Source: Saprolegnia diclina VS20 (Eukaryota; Oomycota; Saprolegniomycetes; Saprolegniales; Saprolegniaceae). Taken from it: 29,441 nucleotides of DNA. The notes under the pieces are model-generated. The model was given only the letters and a program-made list of their open reading frames with translations. It made no database searches and was not told the origin of the DNA. The DNA lies in NCBI RefSeq assembly GCF_000281045.1, contig NW_008246074.1, positions 95,566-125,006 of the forward strand, read 5' to 3'. Below are positions 26,416 to 29,441 of the stretch, piece by piece. The translations under genes and the position numbers were made by a program. Each line of letters opens with the position of its first letter. Position 1 is the first letter of the stretch.

Positions 26416-27738
26416 TTACATTTGGGATTTTTCAACATCGAGGCGTTGTTGGAGGCCGACAGCGAGGTCCGACGCAGTCGGGCGCATGCTTGGGTCGTTG
26501 GACATGCACTGGAGCGCGAGGACGCGGACCCACGGCGGGCAGTCGGACGAGAAGCTCGGCTTCATCGTGCCCCGGAGCACCTGTGCAATGAGGTTGGCGT
26601 CCGAGAGCATCTTGCCTTTGGCGTCGCGCTTGTCGAGATATGGGATTTGGTGCGTATCGAGTTCGGTCAAAATCACGCCAAATGAGAAAATGTCGGCCGC
26701 GACGCTGTAGTGACCGTCCTTGAGCACTTCGGGCGCCATCCAGCGGTACGTGCCGACGCCCCGGGTCATGGTCTCGGTCGTCTCTTCGCGCGAGACGCCA
26801 AAGTCCGAGAGCTTGGAGCCCATGTGCGAGTCCATGAGGATGTTGCGCGACTTGAGATCACGGTGGATCACGGGCAGCTCGTGGAGGTATACGAGCCCCT
26901 TGGCAATGCAAAGGGCAATCTCGAGCTTCCACGCCCAGTTGACGTGCGCCCGGGGATGCACTTTGAGAAAGTCCTTGAGGTCGCCCGAGTCCATGTACTC
27001 CATGACGCAGCGAATGCGTGACGGATGCGAGTAAATGGCGCCGTAAAACCGGACAATGTACGGCGAGTCGAGACGCGCCATGAGCTTGATCTCGTCGATG
27101 AACGCTTGGATGACCTTGAGCTTGCGCTTCTCCTTCAAGACCGACTTGACCGCGACCGTCGTCTCCCCGAGGTACGTACCGAGGAAGACCTCGCCAAACG
27201 CGCCTTTGGCGACACGCGCCGTGATGACGACACTGGCTTTTGGTAGCCGCCATTTCGGATCAAAGTCATCAAGCGCATCATCGACTTCGGAGAATGCCGA
27301 GTCGGTGACGTTGGGCTTGGGAGGCTCGGCTGACGACGCTCGGTGGCCTTGATTTGGTACGGTCGGCTTGTCCGAGTTGTTGGCCGAATTCTGGGACCCG
27401 GGTTTGTTGTGGTCACTGCCATCCTGCTGGCTGCTGCTCTTGATTTGACTGCTACGGTTGTGGTTGTTGCTGTTGTTCGTGCTGTTGATCGTGGTTGGCT
27501 TGCGCGGTGACATCATTGGCGGGCGGCTCGAGGGCGGCGAGAGCGTCGGTGGGCCCATGATGATATGGTCGTCGAATGGTTGCTGGAGCTCGTATACCTG
27601 CGGTAAGAGGCCTTGCGACCGCGCGTGCTTCTTACGCCAATAGAGAAAGAGACCGAGAAGCGTCAAGACGATCACGACTGTGCAGACGATCACGACGACG
27701 ATGAGCGTCGAGGACGACGTGGTGTCGTCGCCTGCCAT
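26416..27738 (-). CDS. TKL-type protein kinase with membrane segment (5' end uncertain)
   Basis: From the first in-frame ATG the product is 440 residues. A membrane segment (about 11-33) is followed by a basic RKKH, then a Ser/Asn/Gln/Pro-rich juxtamembrane stretch (about 64-140) and a full kinase domain (about 168-435). Catalytic features: AKGAFGEVFLG glycine loop (first Gly replaced by Ala), AVK (Lys198), HRDLKSRN (His292, Asp294), SDFG (Asp312), MAPEVL (335-338) and DIFSFGVILTEL. HRDLKSRN and GTYRWMAPE are typical of the tyrosine-kinase-like group expanded in oomycetes. The frame is open for 22 codons upstream of this ATG (to 27804) and ends at a stop, and there is no signal peptide, so an ectodomain from upstream exons is likely: an AG at about 27790 (GTCGCAG on the minus strand) or one at about 27732 could be acceptors. 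Ligand and pathway unknown. Confidence 0.88.
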   Translation of the reverse strand: MAGDDTTSSSTLIVVVIVCTVVIVLTLLGLFLYWRKKHARSQGLLPQVYELQQPFDDHIIMGPPTLSPPSSRPPMMSPRKPTTINSTNNSNNHNRSSQIKSSSQQDGSDHNKPGSQNSANNSDKPTVPNQGHRASSAEPPKPNVTDSAFSEVDDALDDFDPKWRLPKASVVITARVAKGAFGEVFLGTYLGETTVAVKSVLKEKRKLKVIQAFIDEIKLMARLDSPYIVRFYGAIYSHPSRIRCVMEYMDSGDLKDFLKVHPRAHVNWAWKLEIALCIAKGLVYLHELPVIHRDLKSRNILMDSHMGSKLSDFGVSREETTETMTRGVGTYRWMAPEVLKDGHYSVAADIFSFGVILTELDTHQIPYLDKRDAKGKMLSDANLIAQVLRGTMKPSFSSDCPPWVRVLALQCMSNDPSMRPTASDLAVGLQQRLDVEKSQM

Positions 27739-28700
27739 GATGGGTCCAAAAGTGACCGAGTAGCCAGCAATTACAACGCCATTTGTACATCCTGCGACGG
27801 CCAATCCCCGTCACCATCCGGATACAAAGATACGCCATTTCCCAAGAGTGTGCTCGTGCCCGAAACAAGCCCACCGTCGCAGCCATGTTCACGCAGTTTA
27901 GCGATGCTACACACGGAGCGCTGCTTGGATCGTGGACGCAACGCAGTGCGCAACTACTGTTTGCATGCGCAGCTGGCATGGACTACACACCTCCAAAGAC
28001 CGTTTCCATCACCAAGTACCGTCGGGTATTCTAGGTCCGAGTCTTTGAGCTGAGCCTTTCGGTGCTTTCCATCTTCTGCTACGGTACTACCAGGGAAATT
28101 CCCTTGGGTACTACCGTCCTACTGATTGCTCTGCCGTTGCGAGAGGTTGGCGCTGGCGCCACTCGCCACGTGGCCAGCGAAGTTGACCTTCTTGGCACCC
28201 GCGGTTTGGATCGCGGTGCGACTGCCCACGCCGACGTCAGAGGGTCGTATGACACCACATTGTTGTGCCTGAATGGCGACCGTGCTCTCGTAATACTCGA
28301 ACGAAGCTCTGCATCCGCATTGTCCAGCTCCTGTCGTCCTGTCCAGGTCCAGGCGATGCGACACGGTGGAGAATATGCGTATCCGGATGGTCAAGTGCAA
28401 TGTGACAACTGGCTCGACGGGCGACGGCCTTTCTTTCGCCCATGTGAATGAGAATCATCACCTCACGAGGAGCATTTCGTCAACCATACCCAGTTTATAC
28501 ACTACACGTCCGACTGCAATGATGCACAGTGCAGATGCGAGCGCAGTCAGCTGCGCGGTCGGTCGGCGCCAATTTTCATGCGCGCGCGGTCGCCGACCCA
28601 TCCCACTCGTTTTGCGAGCAGCATCAGATTCCGCATCAGGGTCAGGGTCGCCTCTCTGCACTGGACGCAAACGTCGTCGGACGCTTTGCGAATGCACATC
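27739..28700 (-). other. Probable unresolved 5' exons of the kinase gene
   Basis: On the minus strand several stretches look coding but lie in different frames. One is Cys-rich at about 27975-27860 (with CALRCVHDPSSAPCVASLNC). One, at about 28335-28120, runs 60 codons from GQCGCRASFEYY to SASANLSQ-like residues. One, at about 28615-28460, has a hydrophobic segment (LTALASALCIIAVG) that could be a signal or anchor. Possible short introns separate them. I could not build a single model with consistent phases, so this is a region to resolve with RNA data rather than an annotated gene. Confidence 0.35.
28082..28114. repeat. Palindrome flanked by a direct repeat
   Basis: AGGGAA-A-TTCCCT is a perfect palindrome with one central base. 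It is flanked on both sides by GGTACTACC in the same orientation. May lie in an intron of the kinase 5' region, since GTAGTACC also begins two accepted introns elsewhere in similar form (GTAGTACC at 7599, GTAGTACG at 11783). Confidence 0.4.
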
Positions 28701-29234
28701 GGGATCGTGCAAGGAAGAAAATCTTCGACGCATCACGTGGCGCTTCTGCGCGCGGAGAATACGACCAAGACAAATAGACTGTACGAGAGCGCCGTCGAGC
28801 TACAACCTTACACGCTCCGTCATGCGTCCTTGCCGGGTCGACTCAAGCAATCGGTCGGTGCCTCGTGTTTTGGCAACGTTGGTTGACCGTGCTTTCGTAC
28901 CCGGCCTCGTCTTGGCCATCGCAAGTCGGAGTGGCCTAGGGCTGCGCGGGGTCTAGTTCTCGCACGCTGCTATTTGAGCATCAATTGCGTTGATTCTCTG
29001 TCTGCATTGGTCAAGACATGGGCACCTCAGCAACTTCTTTCGAGGCAGCTGGCGGTTACAAGACGGCCTTTGGTGGCTTTGCGACGGTCCACGCCAACTC
29101 GACGTTTCGCACTATATAGACGGCCGCGACGAGATACCGATATGCTAAAGTTTGTAGTCAAACGGCCTAGGGATCGGATATCTTTCGGCGCCAAGGGTTG
29201 CACCGAGGGGGCGCCCACAACACCAAGCTGGCCA
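28701..29234. other. Intergenic upstream of the chitin-binding gene
   Basis: No gene supported. A TATA-like CTATATAGA lies at about 29112-29120, some 120 bp before the presumed start of transcription, which is too far for a conventional TATA box. Confidence 0.4.
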
Positions 29235-29241
29235 TCATTTC
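29235..29241 (+). promoter_or_regulatory. Oomycete Inr element of the chitin-binding gene
   Basis: TCATTTC, a near-perfect initiator, 24 nt before the ATG at 29266. Confidence 0.55.
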
Positions 29242-29265
29242 AAAAAAGGACTCCGAGTCGGTACC

Positions 29266-29441
29266 ATGGTGCAAGCGTCCTTCGTTGTCGCAGTGATGGG
29301 CTTATTGTCTGCAGCGACAAGTCTCCAGGCGTCGCCCACGTGCCCCAACACCTTTCGCGAGGACAAGCAATTTGGCAACGCGGACTGCGACCGCAACTCG
29401 ATCTACAAGTGCTGCAGCCAGTGGGGCTGGTGCGGTGGCAC
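29266..29441 (+). CDS. Secreted hevein-type chitin-binding protein, 5' part only
   Basis: Runs off the window end; 58 residues are visible. The first 22 or so residues are a signal peptide (MVQASFVVAVMGLLSAATSL). The mature start contains CDRNSIYKCCSQWGWCGG, which matches the hevein/chitin-binding type 1 core (C-x-x...CCS-x-x-G-x-CG), with the aromatic Trp residues that stack on N-acetylglucosamine. Such proteins bind chitin; in oomycetes they may act on own wall, on fungal or arthropod hosts, or as a module of a larger enzyme downstream. Whether a catalytic domain follows cannot be seen. Confidence 0.8.
   Translation, partial: MVQASFVVAVMGLLSAATSLQASPTCPNTFREDKQFGNADCDRNSIYKCCSQWGWCGG

Noticed and set aside
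28062-28451. 129-codon plus-strand frame
   Set aside because: It runs across the palindrome/repeat at 28082 and opposite a better coding-like stretch on the minus strand.
1-29441. tRNA, rRNA, CRISPR, transposon or virus-derived elements
   Set aside because: Looked for B-box-like GGTTCGA contexts, regular repeat-spacer arrays, long terminal repeats, and transposase or polymerase motifs; none found by eye.

Overview
The window looks like nuclear DNA of an oomycete, most likely a saprolegnialean (Aphanomyces, Saprolegnia or Achlya type). Genes are densely packed on both strands, coding DNA is GC-rich at third positions, and all 17 introns I can place are only 41-58 nt long (mean about 48). Several genes carry the oomycete Inr core promoter (TCAYTT-like) 10-45 nt before the ATG. 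The gene content also fits: an elicitin-like secreted protein, a Kazal-type inhibitor, a TKL kinase with a membrane segment, an expansin-like protein and a hevein-type chitin-binding protein. The genus is inference.

Layout. 174-1221 (-) encodes a ZIP metal transporter with one intron. 2273-4963 (-) is an 896-residue protein with an N-terminal 2-oxoglutarate/Fe(II)-dioxygenase-like fold whose distal iron ligand seems lost. 5630-6508 (-) is an unknown beta-rich protein, sharing a divergent CCAAT-containing promoter with a five-exon GSTCD-like methyltransferase (6882-8194, +). 9247-10410 (+) is S-adenosylmethionine synthetase. 10575-14081 (+) is an eight-exon gene with Tudor-like, helical-repeat and coiled-coil parts, followed closely by a small EF-hand-like gene (14167-14800, +).

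From 15.4 to 25 kb, two closely related group II PLP-dependent (aromatic amino acid type) decarboxylases point towards each other (15441-17029, + and 23556-25013, -). Between them lie four genes for exported or membrane proteins: a Kazal-like inhibitor (-), a glycosylated multi-pass membrane protein (+), a membrane-anchored elicitin-like protein (+) and a small expansin/barwin-like protein (+). A TKL kinase with a membrane segment (26416-27738, -) probably has further 5' exons upstream. The window ends inside a secreted chitin-binding protein (from 29266, +).

How the parts may fit together: SAM synthetase and a SAM-dependent methyltransferase lie near each other, but most of the neighbourhood reads as ordinary housekeeping. 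The region of most interest is the 17-23 kb block of surface and secreted proteins bracketed by the duplicated decarboxylases. The two decarboxylases differ in N-terminus (one has a mitochondrial-type presequence) and in intron content. I saw no tRNA or rRNA gene, no CRISPR array, and no recognisable transposon or virus-derived element.
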